Assembly (NCBI GenBank): GCA_039654915.1
Contig: CM077598.1
Span: forward strand, 72,196,041 to 72,260,040
Origin: Aquilaria yunnanensis
Taxonomy: Eukaryota > Streptophyta > Magnoliopsida > Malvales > Thymelaeaceae
Length of the DNA: 64,000 bases
Reading direction: 5' to 3'
A program made the translations under genes and the position numbers. Position 1 is the stretch's first letter, and the number at the start of each line of letters is the position of its first letter. Below, one piece after another: positions 1-10,306 of the stretch. The notes under the pieces are model-generated. The model was not told the DNA's origin. It did no database searches and saw only the letters and a program-made list of their open reading frames with translations.

Positions 1-2443
1 TATGCCCCAAAAACTGAATCCTCTCGGACCAAAACTCACACTTAGAAAATTTTGCATAGTACTGATTATCTTTCAGCACTTGCAAAACCGTTCTAAGGTG
101 CTCCTCATGCTCTGCTGTAGACTGTGAATAGATCAGAATATCATCAATGAAAACCTCAACAAACTGATCCAGAAATGGCTTAAAGATCCGATTCATAGCT
201 TCCATAAACACTGCTGGAGCATTAGTCACACCAAAAGGCATAACCGTATACTCATAATGCCCGTACCTTGTCCTGAAGGCAGTCTTCGGAATGTCTTCCT
301 CCTTAACTCTAATCTGAAAATACCCAGACCGAAGATCAATCCTGGAAAACACTCTCGCTCCTCTGAGTCTGTCAAACAAATCATCAATTCTAGGAAGTGG
401 ATACTTATTCTTAACTGTCACTGCATTCAACTTCCTGTAATCGATGCACAACCTGAAAGTTCCATCCTTCTTCTTCACAAATAATACTGGAGCTCCCCAC
501 GGTGATACACTCGGTCTTATGAAACCTTTCCCTAGCAGTTCCTCCAACTGCTTCTTCAACTCATCCATCTCAGGAGCCGACATCCTATAAGGTGGTACTG
601 AAATAGGCTCAACCCCTGGTTGCAGATGGATAGCAAACTCAGTATCCCTCCTAGGTGGTAACCCAGGTAACTCCACTGGAAACACCTCAGGAAACTGATT
701 AGCTACAGGAATGCTTCCCAACTCTTCCTCTATAGCTACTCCATTCAACGAATAATACTCCTCTTCACCCACTACAGGGATGGTATCTACAAGTCTAAGG
801 TGTAAACTCTTAGCACTAGATGCCAACCCTCCTGTGCAAGTCACTCTAGCTCCCTGAGCATCAATGATGTCAACTGAGTGATTCGCACAGTTAATTTGTG
901 CCTTGTGCTTACTCAACCAATCCATTCCCAGCACCAGGTCATATGATTTCAACTCAATCACCCACAACTCACAACAAAAGTCATGATCACCTAACTGCAA
1001 AGGATACCTAGTAACCACTTCATTGGTCACAATAAAACCTCTCCCTGCAGTCCTGATGAGTCTCAACTCACCCGCAATTTCACGCTGTAAACTATGCTTA
1101 TCTACCAAGGCAGAAGATATCACTGAAAGAGTAGCTCCCGTATCGAAAAGCACTCTAACACTACTGCTCAGAAAAGTAAAATTACCTCGAACAGCTGGCG
1201 GTTCTCTGGCCGCCTGGTTCGTCAAAGCGAACACTCTTGGGTTCACTGCTGCAGCAACTACTCCAGGCCGGTTCCCAATGGCAAGCGGTACTGGAGGTAA
1301 AACCCGAGATGGACCTGTAACTGAACGAACTCTTGGGCAGTCCCTGGCCCAATGCCCTCTCTGACCACAGACATTACAAATATCTGTGCCCAGTGTACAT
1401 GGTCTTCCACCATGGAATCGTCTGCACCTAGGACACACACCTGTCCTCCTCCTCTTAGATGGATCCTGGTTCCCTACCATTGGTCGCTTTCCAGCACTTT
1501 TCCCCAAGTTAGATGGCCCAGCTTCCACCTTTTTCACAGGTGCTCTGGAATCCTCGAATTCCCTTTCCAATGCCAATGCCTTTTGAACCATCTGGCGATA
1601 ACTCCTGATATCAACTGTCGCCATATACCTCCTGAAAATAGGCTTCAGGCCCTGGGAAAACTTCTTGGCTTTCAACTCCTCATTACCCAACATGTATGGA
1701 GCATACCGGATAAGTGAGTTGTAGCGCTGCTCATACTCTCGTACTGACATCTCCCCCTGTGTCAGATTCTCAAACTGGATCCTCCTCTGATCCTGTGCAG
1801 CTTCACTGATATACTCCTGTCTAAACTTCTTTTCGAAGTCTGACCACTTGAGCACCTTTTTCTTGTGCTCTGGACGAGTGCCATTACTCTCCCTCAATAA
1901 CTCCATCACGTCGTCCCACCAAAGACTGGCTCTCCCTCTCAGAAAGAAAGGTACTAGAACCATCCTCTGCTCTGTCTCATAACCACCACAAGTAAAGAGG
2001 CGGTTCATAACAGACAACCAATCCTCTGCTCTGTCAGGATCTCCCGTCCCATCAAAGCTAGGTGGATCAACTGTCTTAAACTTCTCTAACAGTCTCATCT
2101 GATGTGGAGTGTCTCCCCTCCTTGGAGCCTCCATCATCTCTGGTTCTTCAACCTCCTCAAGAACTTGATTTCTAGGTTCCTGAGCTCTAGGCACTTGCTG
2201 TTGTTCAGCATGCCTTTCCTGTTCCTGTTGTGGCTCAACTTCCTCCTGGGCAACACCTCTGTCCCCATAATCTCTGAACATCTCTGTTACAAGAGTGTTC
2301 ATACCCTGTGCCACCTGAGCCATAGTCTCAGTCAAACTCTGTAGCACTCTGGATATCTCATCCAACCTCGCCACAACTGGGTCACTAGAACCTTCACCAG
2401 GTTCCCTAGTCCCCCTCGAAGTTCCAGACCTCGTATCAACCAT
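1..2443 (-). CDS. gag-pol polyprotein of family A gypsy element (partial, open)
   Basis: Polyprotein that packages the element RNA, matures itself and copies the RNA to DNA. The ATG at 2441-2443 starts [21 protein letters not shown] read the frame as continuous for about 814 codons to the window edge. In order there are a gag core (about 2050-1600), a CX2CX4HX4C zinc knuckle (about 1338-1379), an aspartic protease with LFDTGAT (about 1133-1155), and reverse transcriptase with a FIDD catalytic box (140-151). The window ends just after the RT palm motif, so RNase H, integrase and any chromodomain are outside. Motifs and the iMet PBS fit the plant chromovirus group (Tekay/Del-like); that lineage is inference. 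No stop or frameshift was seen, unlike most other pol copies here. Confidence 0.85.
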   Translation of the reverse strand, partial: MVDTRSGTSRGTREPGEGSSDPVVARLDEISRVLQSLTETMAQVAQGMNTLVTEMFRDYGDRGVAQEEVEPQQEQERHAEQQQVPRAQEPRNQVLEEVEEPEMMEAPRRGDTPHQMRLLEKFKTVDPPSFDGTGDPDRAEDWLSVMNRLFTCGGYETEQRMVLVPFFLRGRASLWWDDVMELLRESNGTRPEHKKKVLKWSDFEKKFRQEYISEAAQDQRRIQFENLTQGEMSVREYEQRYNSLIRYAPYMLGNEELKAKKFSQGLKPIFRRYMATVDIRSYRQMVQKALALEREFEDSRAPVKKVEAGPSNLGKSAGKRPMVGNQDPSKRRRTGVCPRCRRFHGGRPCTLGTDICNVCGQRGHWARDCPRVRSVTGPSRVLPPVPLAIGNRPGVVAAAVNPRVFALTNQAAREPPAVRGNFTFLSSSVRVLFDTGATLSVISSALVDKHSLQREIAGELRLIRTAGRGFIVTNEVVTRYPLQLGDHDFCCELWVIELKSYDLVLGMDWLSKHKAQINCANHSVDIIDAQGARVTCTGGLASSAKSLHLRLVDTIPVVGEEEYYSLNGVAIEEELGSIPVANQFPEVFPVELPGLPPRRDTEFAIHLQPGVEPISVPPYRMSAPEMDELKKQLEELLGKGFIRPSVSPWGAPVLFVKKKDGTFRLCIDYRKLNAVTVKNKYPLPRIDDLFDRLRGARVFSRIDLRSGYFQIRVKEEDIPKTAFRTRYGHYEYTVMPFGVTNAPAVFMEAMNRIFKPFLDQFVEVFIDDILIYSQSTAEHEEHLRTVLQVLKDNQYYAKFSKCEFWSERIQFLGH

Positions 2444-2567
2444 AATAACCTGCAACCACAACCAGACAACATTTCCCCAGATGTTGGTCAGTACTAACTT
2501 CCTAGCACTTGGACTTTACTACTAGATCTCAGTCTAAGCCTCCAATATCCATGAAATAAAACCCTTA

Positions 2568-2579
2568 GCTCTGATACCA
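2568..2579 (-). other. Primer binding site, tRNA-iMet type
   Basis: The minus strand reads TGGTATCAGAGC, the usual plant PBS complementary to the 3' end of initiator methionine tRNA. It sits 7 bases inside the end of the family A LTR (2587) and about 125 bases before the gag ATG. Confidence 0.9.
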
Positions 2580-3414
2580 AGAACACTGACACGATCCCCG
2601 TGCCCCTGCCCGGGATACCCTGTGAGCGTTTGTCTCACGGTGGATTGTAATTGGCTAGCTGGTTATGTGTGTGGATTAAATCCAATGCTACTAGTTGATT
2701 AACCTAGAAATGCAATATGTATGCACTTATGCTTTGACTTGGTTTATTAAAACCATAAAACATTTAATCATTTAGACATTTAGCCGGCTAAGTAAAATTC
2801 TATATAAATAAATACAAAATGCCAAAGCATATCAAAATCAACCTTTGAGTGATTAACTACACATACACCGCTCGTGAAAGCATTTATACATAAGTAATTA
2901 ATGCTCTCACCCAGAGAACAATCCCCTGAGTCAAGGACTCTTTATAACATAAATACTGGAGGCAAAATAAAGTACTGTATCAAAATACAAGACTTTGCTG
3001 AGATCTTTTACCCTAGCTCCCACTTTGGACTCCTGTCCCAGTGGCGAGTCTCACAAGTCCTTTGCCAAGTGCTACTAGGCTCTGCAGCCAAAGGAAGAAA
3101 CAAGTTAGTACCACAGCCTGACCAACAGACCAATTAAACACTTAAGCAGGCTAGAAACTTAAAGTTTCTCAACTACCGTACCTTTACACACAAAAAAGGT
3201 ACTACCGTGATAATCCTCAGCGATTATCCGGTCCTGTTACTTCAGACTCTGCATAACAAACAGGGAGTGAGAATTCAACATTCTCAGTAAGGGTCTTCGA
3301 TGTACCTGCAAGAAAAAGCTAGGACTCTGGCTGCGAGCTCACACAGCATGAGGGTACTAGTCATATATATATATACTAGGTCCGTAAACCTCTCCTCAAG
3401 TAGTCCTCTGTATC

Positions 3415-3545
3415 AGGCCAAGTGCAATCACTTAGCAACCTGACACATATACAGGCCAAGCGCAATCACTTAGCAACCTGACATATAGGCCAAGCGCTAT
3501 CACTTAGCAACCTATCATATGGCTCAAGGGCGAACCTTAGCAAGC
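3415..3545. repeat. Imperfect tandem repeat inside family A LTR
   Basis: Units built on AGGCCAAGYGCAATCACTTA start at 3415, 3453 and 3487 (periods 38 and 34), and a decayed fourth unit follows near 3520. They lie just beside the TATA-like stretch of the LTR, so they are probably part of the promoter or leader region. Confidence 0.7.
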
Positions 3546-3940
3546 CTCATTCAAACATAGAACCTCTCACCTAGTTGTTATGCAGGGGAATTTATGACGG
3601 GACTTGTAGACTAGGCCGCAGGGCCTCTTTGATGTAAACTAGATGAACAAGGTTTCACCTCGTGGTCTCGTGGCTCCGGCACGGCTAGGCCGACGAGGGT
3701 TCTAAACCTCTCACCTGAGCTATTGATAGTTAATTAAGTTCAATTGCAACATTTGTTTCCTTACTTGTTGCCTAAGCAACTTACTTACCTCAAACAGTTC
3801 AAGAAAACTCATACTTCCGGTGGGACTTTCGGAAGTATCGGAGTACCATCGGGATCCTCGGACCCTTAGGCACGTTCCGAACCTTCCGTAGTCTCGGTCG
3901 GGTCAACGCAGCAAAAAGTCAAACCCCCCATTTTTAGGTG

Positions 3941-4066
3941 TTGGCGCCGCGTCGCCAAAGGCAAAAGGAATTGGCGACGCGTCGCCGACGAGCAAACGCT
4001 CTGTGAAGAAAAATTGAATTGGCGACGCGTCGCCAATTTTCGGGCCAATTGGCGCCGCGTCGCCAA
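3941..4066. repeat. Four copies of an 18-bp CpG-rich palindrome
   Basis: TTGGCGMCGCGTCGCCAA occurs at 3941-3958, 3971-3986 (right end altered), 4019-4036 and 4049-4066, with spacings of 30, 48 and 30 bp. Each is nearly self-complementary. Three decayed versions lie at the matching place in the A-type solo LTR (31291-31308, 31311-31326, 31359-31376). Confidence 0.75.
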
Positions 4067-5084
4067 TTCTGCAGAAATGCAGAATTTGGCCGATTGCTGC
4101 TACGAACTTTGGCAACCAAATACATATAGCAAACATGCATCAAAAGTTACCAAATTTCATACACATGAAGTACATGTTGCAAGGAACAAAACCAACTATC
4201 AAAGCCAAACTATGATGCATTAGAAGCATCAAACCAACCCTTCGAATTTAGCTAGTCCATCATAATTCCCAAAACGTTTCTTCATACCATAACCAAAAAT
4301 TACTCAACTTTCTCAATCCATTTCAATCCAAAAGCAATCCAACAACTTAAAAACACTTTCTCCCTTACCTTAACACCAAGAACAAGCAAGAATTCGAACC
4401 CTTCCTCTTCCAAACAAGCTTCCAAAGTTCTACACAAAACCATACCAAAACAAAGCTCTAAAACATCAAAAACACCTCTTCCAACCAAAACCCAAGCTTC
4501 CAATCAACCAAATAACACGAATTCAATCAAGAACATGAATCATACCTCGTTCAAAAACAGGGGATGGAGAAAAACGCCTCTCCAAGCTTCAAAAACATGG
4601 ATTCAAGCTTGAAAATGCATCCTCCAAGCTTAAACACCCTTAATTGCGCCTCTTGACACCAAGATCACTTGATTCCAAGTTCAATTTGAGAGAGAAATGA
4701 GTGAGGGAAGCTTAAGAACGTGTTAATGGTAGCTTCTCCCCCTCTTTCCCTTCTTAAACCCTCACTTAGCAACCAAGATCACCAAGGTTTCAAGTTAAGT
4801 GCAATTAGGTCCCCCATCTTTGTAACTTGACAATTCTTGATTAAATTCTTGTCTATTTGTTGAGTTTGAGTTAAGGTTAAAAGTTAAGTTCTAAAATTCA
4901 TTTTAAAACACTCGGGACTCGTCCCGGCCATTCAGGGTGCAAAATTACCATTTTGCCCCTGAACTTAGTTCAGAGCTTTATTCTTGTCGGAACTTAGTGA
5001 ACTTTGGCAAACTTCTTAATTCTTGCTAGGCAAACTCAAATTAAACTTCTAAAGTCCTTACCTCCCTCTAGAAGGGCCGTAACA

Positions 5085-7706
5085 AAAGCAACTAGGAGAG
5101 GTGAGGCACTAAGTTTAGTTCACTCTGACCTATGTGGGCCAATGAGGGTAGAATCTAGAAATGGATTCAAGTACTTCATCACATTCACTGATGATTATAC
5201 TCGATTCACCCACATCTACTTACTGAGAAACAAGGCAGAGGCCTTGGCATGCTTTGAGAAGTATGTCCACTTGGTTGAGAATCAAGTAGGTAAGAAGGTT
5301 AAGTCCTTGAGGACATATAGGGGTGGAGAGTATACATCAAATGCATTCAAGGCATTTTGTGACTTGAAGGGTATTGAGAGGGAGTTCATTCTTCCTTGGA
5401 CACCCCAACAGAATGGAGTGTCTGAGAGGAAGAATAGAACTCTTATGGCAAAGGCAAACTTAGACATCACTTATTGGAGTGTTGCACTGCCGTGTGCAGC
5501 TCATGTCCTTAACAGAGTACCCACCAAGAATGTGAACTCTTCTCCATATGAGTTATGGAAGAAGAAAACTCCTAGCCTAAGCTATTTACGCCCTTGGGGT
5601 TGTTTACCTTATGTTCACATAATGGACCATCCTTTGGGAAAGTTGTGTCCAAGAGGGAGGAAGTGTGCCTTCCTTGGTTATGCTGAACAGTCTAGGGGTT
5701 ATGTGTTCCTGGATATAAGTCACAAAACTGGGAACATCTTTGATGCAAGGAATGCTAACTTTGTGGAGGATGAGTTTCCTAAAGTTGGTGAGCGTGGTGA
5801 CTTAACCTCATTAAGCCAGATCCTAGATGAGGATCAACCAAGTGACATAAGGACACCTGGGACACATGCACCTACTCTAGAGGGAGTACCTCAACCACAT
5901 GGAGCAATGGCTCCAGAAATGCTTGTTGTTGTGGACCAACATGAGCAAGACCTCCAAGAGGAAGGTTTTGTTCAAGAGGGAGTTGAGGATACTCAAGAGC
6001 AAAATGTTAAGCCTCAAGAGATGGAGCATGAGTTGCCTCCATCTCAGCTTACATTGAGAAGATCAATGAGGAAATTTGGACCAGCTAAAGAATGATGGAT
6101 CTTGGATAGTGAGGCAAATTTGGTTGCATCTGAGATAGATGAGCCAAGTAACATTAAGAAGGCTCTTGAGGGTGCACAGAGGGAAGAGTGGCTAAATGCA
6201 ATGAAGGATGAGTTGCATTCAATGCATCTCAATGGGGTTTGGGAGCTAAGTGATCTTCCTCCAGGCCGTAAGGCAATTGGGAAAAAGTGGGTTCTCAAGA
6301 TCAAGGTGAACTCTGATGGAAGTATCAAAAGATACAAGGCCCGTTTGGTGCCTAAGGGTTTTACACAGAAGGAGGGTGTTGATTTCAAAGACACCTTCTC
6401 TCCTATTGTAAAATTCACTTCCATCAGGATATTACTTGCCATCGTGGCAAATCTAGACCTAGAGTTACATGAAATGGATGTAAAGACCGCCTTTCTCAAT
6501 GGTGATTTGAGTGAGGAGATATATATGAGACAACTTGAGGGGTTTGTCCAAAAGGGTCAAGAGGACAAGGTATGTAGACTAAAGAAGTCTATCTATGGTC
6601 TTAAGTAAGCTTCAAGACAGTGGTATTTGAAGTTTCACCATGCAATCACAAGCTATGGCTTTGTGATGACGCATGAAGACCATTGTGTATACTTGTACTC
6701 TTCTGGGTCTAGTTTTGCAGTATTGACTCTATATGTGGATGATATTTTGATTGCAAGTAATGGGCTTGCTCTGTTAAGTACCATCAAGGGATGGTTGTCT
6801 TCCACCTTTGACATGAAGGACATGGGAGAGGCTGCCTTTATCCTAGGGGTTAAGATCCTATGGGATAGAAAGGGAAGGTTGTTGGCCCTTTCTCAAGAGC
6901 CTTATATTGATAAGATTCTTGCAAGGTTCAATTTAACAAATGCAAAGCCCATGAGTACACCTCTTGCATATGGTTGCAAGATTGGAGAGGACTTATGTCC
7001 TAAGACTCCAAAGGAGAAGGAAGAGATGGCTCAGGTCCCCTACCTAAGTGCCATTGGTAGCATGATGTATGCCATGTTATGTACAAGGCCAGACATCAGT
7101 CAAGCGGTTGGACTTCTAGCATGGTATTCTTCTAACCCTAGTCTGGAGCATTGGAAGAGCGTCAAGAGGATCCTAAGGTACCTCAAGGTTACTAAGGATT
7201 ATTGGCTTTGTTACCAAGGTAAAGACCTTGGTTTACGTGGCTATTCTGATGCTGATTGGGGAGGATATAGAGACTCCAGCAAGTCTACATCTGGTTATAT
7301 TTTCATGCTAAATGGTGGGGCTACTACTTGGTGTAGTAAGAAGCAAACTTGTACAGCATTGTCCACAATGGAGGCTGAATTTGTTTCATGTGCCTCAGCT
7401 GTACAAGAAGCCCTTTGGCTAGGTTATTTCCTTAAAAATTTGGAGTCCAGGGTTTCTATTGGGAAACCTATTACTATCTATAGTGATAGTATGGCAACCA
7501 CGGCTTATACTAAGGACCCCAAATACCATGGAAAAACCAAGCACATTAGCATGAAATATAACTTTGTGAGGGATGCAATTGAGGAGGGTGAAGTTAGGGT
7601 TGAGTACATTTCCACAGACCTGATGGTGGCAGATCTTCTCACTAAGCCATTGCCACCACTTGTATTTGCTCGACACATTAGAGCAATGGGTCTTAGAAGA
7701 ATGTAA
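5085..7706 (+). pseudogene. copia pol fragment (integrase, RT, RNase H), two stops
   Basis: Copia-type pol in the order integrase, reverse transcriptase, RNase H. One frame runs to a natural stop at 7704-7706 but is cut by TGA at 6093-6095 and by TAA at 6606-6608; the latter falls in the usual YGLKQASRQW motif, where a CAA has become TAA. Visible motifs are HSDLCGP of the integrase core (about 5117), GVSERKNRTL (about 5415), YVDDIL of the RT (about 6732) and MEAEF of RNase H (about 7368). The second integrase aspartate, normally in a DRGGEY motif, is Tyr here (codon 5316-5318), so the integrase would be dead even without the stops. The open frame continues upstream of 5085, but that part is translated family A LTR, not copia. 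Confidence 0.88.
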
Positions 7707-8902
7707 ATGTTGGATGCACTTCACGTCTTTGGTGTCACACATGTTATGTATTTCTTTGAAATAATACAGATTATTTTATGAAACACTCAGTTCAATTTTC
7801 TGAATCACAGTGAACAAATGAACATGTCAAACATAGGCAGAGGATGATTTTCTCACACAAGTCATCTGCCCTTGATCTTTGTGTAAGATTAAGGATGATA
7901 TTGGCTAAAGACTTAAATGAAACTTAAGTGGATGATACATTTAAGTGGGAGTCATGCTCCAACACATGACACTTTCGCTTTTATGGTCACCTTGATTATG
8001 AGTAATCAAGATTCAATGCTTTGGTGCATTCAGTTTGTATGACCATTCATACATCCTAGCCTATGTTAGATGTAAGCTAAGGCTTACATGGATAAATTTT
8101 ATGGTTATTGACATGTCCTCCTTTTATGTGTTTAGAGGAGTACACTTCATGGTGTTTTAAGAGGGAGAAATGACACACTCCTCAATTGGAATGGAGATCA
8201 CTCCAAGTGGGAGTAACATGAGTAAAACACCTTAGAAGTGTATTATGGAACTTTAATGGATGTGTTTCCAACTGTTCCATGACCATGAAATATGACCAGA
8301 GAAGAATTTAAGCAAGTTGTCTCTATTCTTGCTTAGTGTGAGATTCTTCGATTCAGACTCTTAGTGACTATGGCTTGCTATTAGGAAGTTGAGTTAATTA
8401 TGATTACTTTGATTGGTTGTCGAAGGTCTTAGAGAAATGAGACTGGAGTATCCTCTTTTTGGGTAATCATGTTAACTCATTGACCTAAGTAGTTGAAGCT
8501 AAAAGGAAAGACATTAAGATGATACACGTTCACTAAATTCAATCTTGGGCCGACATATTACTGTGAGTAGTATGCTAGATTGAATGACAAGTGATTGAAA
8601 TGAGTACTCAATGCTTAATACAATCATGGATTTCAAGCAGTTGAAATTCTAAGAAAAAGACTGATTGTGATTAAGAAGTGTATCATATGTCTGGGGTCTG
8701 AAAGGCATAACTTGATGTGTTCAACGAAAAGTTTAAAGAAGTTTAAACTATGGGGAGAGGACAATCTTCTATTGAGAGTCTAACAACCTCAATGGAAGAG
8801 ACTTAGTGTGTGTGCCTGAGGTCGCACCCACAACTATATATATGTAGAAGTGTCTGGATCATTTCGGCTATTAGGATTAAGGAGTTTGTTTTGAGTGGGA
8901 GA
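7707..8902 (+). other. Copia-1 3' untranslated region with several PPT-like motifs
   Basis: No coding potential seen. It holds repeated polypurine-tract-like motifs AAGTGGGAG at 7943-7951 and 8205-8213, GAGTGGGAGA at 8893-8902 and GAGTGGGA at 8928-8935. The third is followed by TGGAAG, and I take it as the likely PPT and LTR start. Without the 5' LTR this choice cannot be confirmed, so the LTR could begin earlier. Confidence 0.5.
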
Positions 8903-9044
8903 TGGAAGCTTAAAAGCATCTTAGTGTGAGTGGGATTTTGCTATAATTCTTGGCGCACCAAGATCCTTTTAAGATAGGATTTAAGCTCATTGAGCTAACT
9001 CTAGCTTGAACAGCTATCTAAGGCAGCTAAAAGTTGCTCCCTTT

Positions 9045-9288
9045 AGCTCAAGTCAGCTCACCTTAGCTATAAGTAGCTCAAAGTAGCTGGACTTCAGCTC
9101 AAGTTAGCTCAAGTCAGCTCAAGTCAGCTCACTTCAGCTTCTGGTAGCTGAATGTAGCTGGACTTCAGCTCAAGTCAGCTCACTTCAGCTATAAGTAGCT
9201 CAAAGTAGCAGGACTTCAGCTCAAGTTAGCTCAAGTCAGCTCAAGTCAGAACTTTAGCTTTTGGTAGCTGAATGTAGCTGGACATCCA
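9045..9288. repeat. 122-bp tandem duplication rich in AGCT motifs
   Basis: Two units (9045-9166 and 9167-9288) of the same 122-bp block. Each is built from short AGCTCAAGTC-like and AGCTGGACTTC-like submonomers of roughly 10-12 bp. It lies in the U3 part of the putative copia LTR, upstream of the TATA box. Confidence 0.8.
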
Positions 9289-9641
9289 TTCACTTTAGCT
9301 GAGAGTAGCTAACTCCAGCTCAAGGTCAGTTTAGGCAACTAGACCTTAGTTCATGGAGCTTGATTGGAGCTCAGAGGAGCTCAATGGTGCATAAGTAGCA
9401 TAGTGAGCTAGCTTTGTGCCAGCTCACCTTGCTTTTAGTTCAAAAAGACACATCTTTTGTGTAAAGGTATGTCTCTTCATCAAAAGAGATGACTATTGGC
9501 TAAAAGAACATGTCTTTTCATCGAAAGGAAGTGTTCCTTGAGTGAAAAGACATGTATATTCGGCCATGAGGGTGGTTGGGGTGGTTATTGCACCAAGAGT
9601 GATGTCCTATGACTTCAAGGGACATGTATATTTGGCCAGAA

Positions 9642-9779
9642 GGTAGTTATGGGGTGGTTATAGGCCAAAGGAAGTGTTCCTTGGCTAAAAGACATGTATT
9701 TTCGCCATAAGGTAGTTATGGGGTGGTTATAGGCCAAAGCAAGTGTTCCTTGGCTAAAAGACGTGTATTTTCGCCACCA
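9642..9779. repeat. 69-bp tandem repeat in copia LTR
   Basis: GGTAGTTATGGGGTGGTTAT recurs at 9642 and 9711, giving two adjacent 69-bp units; a weaker relative lies upstream near 9570. It lies between the AGCT block and the TATA box. Confidence 0.75.
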
Positions 9780-9858
9780 TACATGACCCTTGGCCAAATG
9801 AAGTGTTCTTTGGCTTAAAAGACACCTTTCTTGGTGTAAAGGTGTGCCTTTTGGTCAT

Positions 9859-9867
9859 CTATAAATA
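9859..9867 (+). promoter_or_regulatory. TATA box of Copia-1 LTR
   Basis: CTATAAATA, about 440 bp before the LTR end, in the position expected for the U3/R boundary of a plus-strand LTR. Confidence 0.6.
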
Positions 9868-10306
9868 GCCTTTAGAGGCCAGCCATTTTAAGCACGAATT
9901 TGCACTCCATTTGCTCCATTTTCTTGAGAGAAAATTGTTCTCCTCCTATTTCCTTTGGAGGCCAAAATATTAAACACTTTTTGAGAGCATTGTGGGTGGA
10001 TTTACATAGAGATTGTTTATCTCTATTTCAAGCTTCAAGACGCTGCTCTAAGATCAAGTTCTCCCTCAAGTTTTTTTTGCTAAAGATAACCAAGAAGAAA
10101 GGTGCACATCTTTTCTTGGTTTAGTAGCATGTTAGGTTTCATTTTCGTATATTCTTAGTAGCATGCTAGGATTTATTTAACACAACATGTATGTGATCTT
10201 GATATGCTAAATAACATGATATGCATGCCTATATCCATGTTGAATTCAAATGAACAAATATGCATGTGGCATATACATGAGTAGATAACATAAAAGTATG
10301 TTATCA

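Larger units (their letters stand above)
1..5084 (-). mobile_element. Family A Ty3/gypsy chromovirus-type element, 5' part
   Basis: Minus-strand element entering from the left edge. Read leftward it has a 5' LTR (5084 to 2587), a PBS (2579 to 2568), a short leader, and an open gag-pol from 2443 to beyond base 1. The right boundary is sharp. The LTR starts TGTTACGGCCC on the minus strand at 5084, matching the start of the related solo LTR at 30242, and copia coding sequence begins at 5085. I infer insertion into Copia-1, whose 5' half and the other target-site copy (AAAGC at 5085-5089) should lie left of the window. Confidence 0.85.
2587..5084 (-). repeat. 5' LTR of family A element (2,498 bp)
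   Basis: The LTR runs on the minus strand from TGTTACGG (5084) to GTGTCA (2587). Its 3' end is fixed by the PBS and by the end of the homologous solo LTR at 32883; both copies stop being alike right after GTGTCA. Its 5' end is fixed by likeness to the start of that solo LTR. It holds an AT-rich TATATATATATA stretch near 3364-3375, a 34-38 bp tandem repeat (3415-3545) and four CpG-rich palindromes (3941-4066). Confidence 0.85.
5085..10306 (+). mobile_element. Copia-1: Ty1/copia element, 3' portion
   Basis: Plus-strand copia sequence beginning in mid-integrase at the edge of the family A insertion and ending in a 3' LTR at about 10306 (CA). Tat-4 pol sequence begins right after, so Copia-1 probably landed in Tat-4. 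Its 5' LTR, gag and the front of pol are not in the window and should lie to the left if the nesting is read correctly. Confidence 0.75.
8903..10306 (+). repeat. Copia-1 3' LTR (start uncertain)
   Basis: Putative LTR from TGGAAGC after a GAGTGGGAGA tract to ...GTTATCA at 10306. It contains a clear TATA box (9859-9867) and two sets of tandem repeats. The right edge is supported by the switch to Tat-4 pol similarity immediately after. Confidence 0.55.

Noticed and set aside
5004..5084. Upstream part of the open frame that leads into copia integrase
   Set aside because: It reads as a plausible N-terminal extension, but it is the first 80 bases of the family A LTR, matching the start of the solo LTR at 30242. 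Copia coding begins at 5085.
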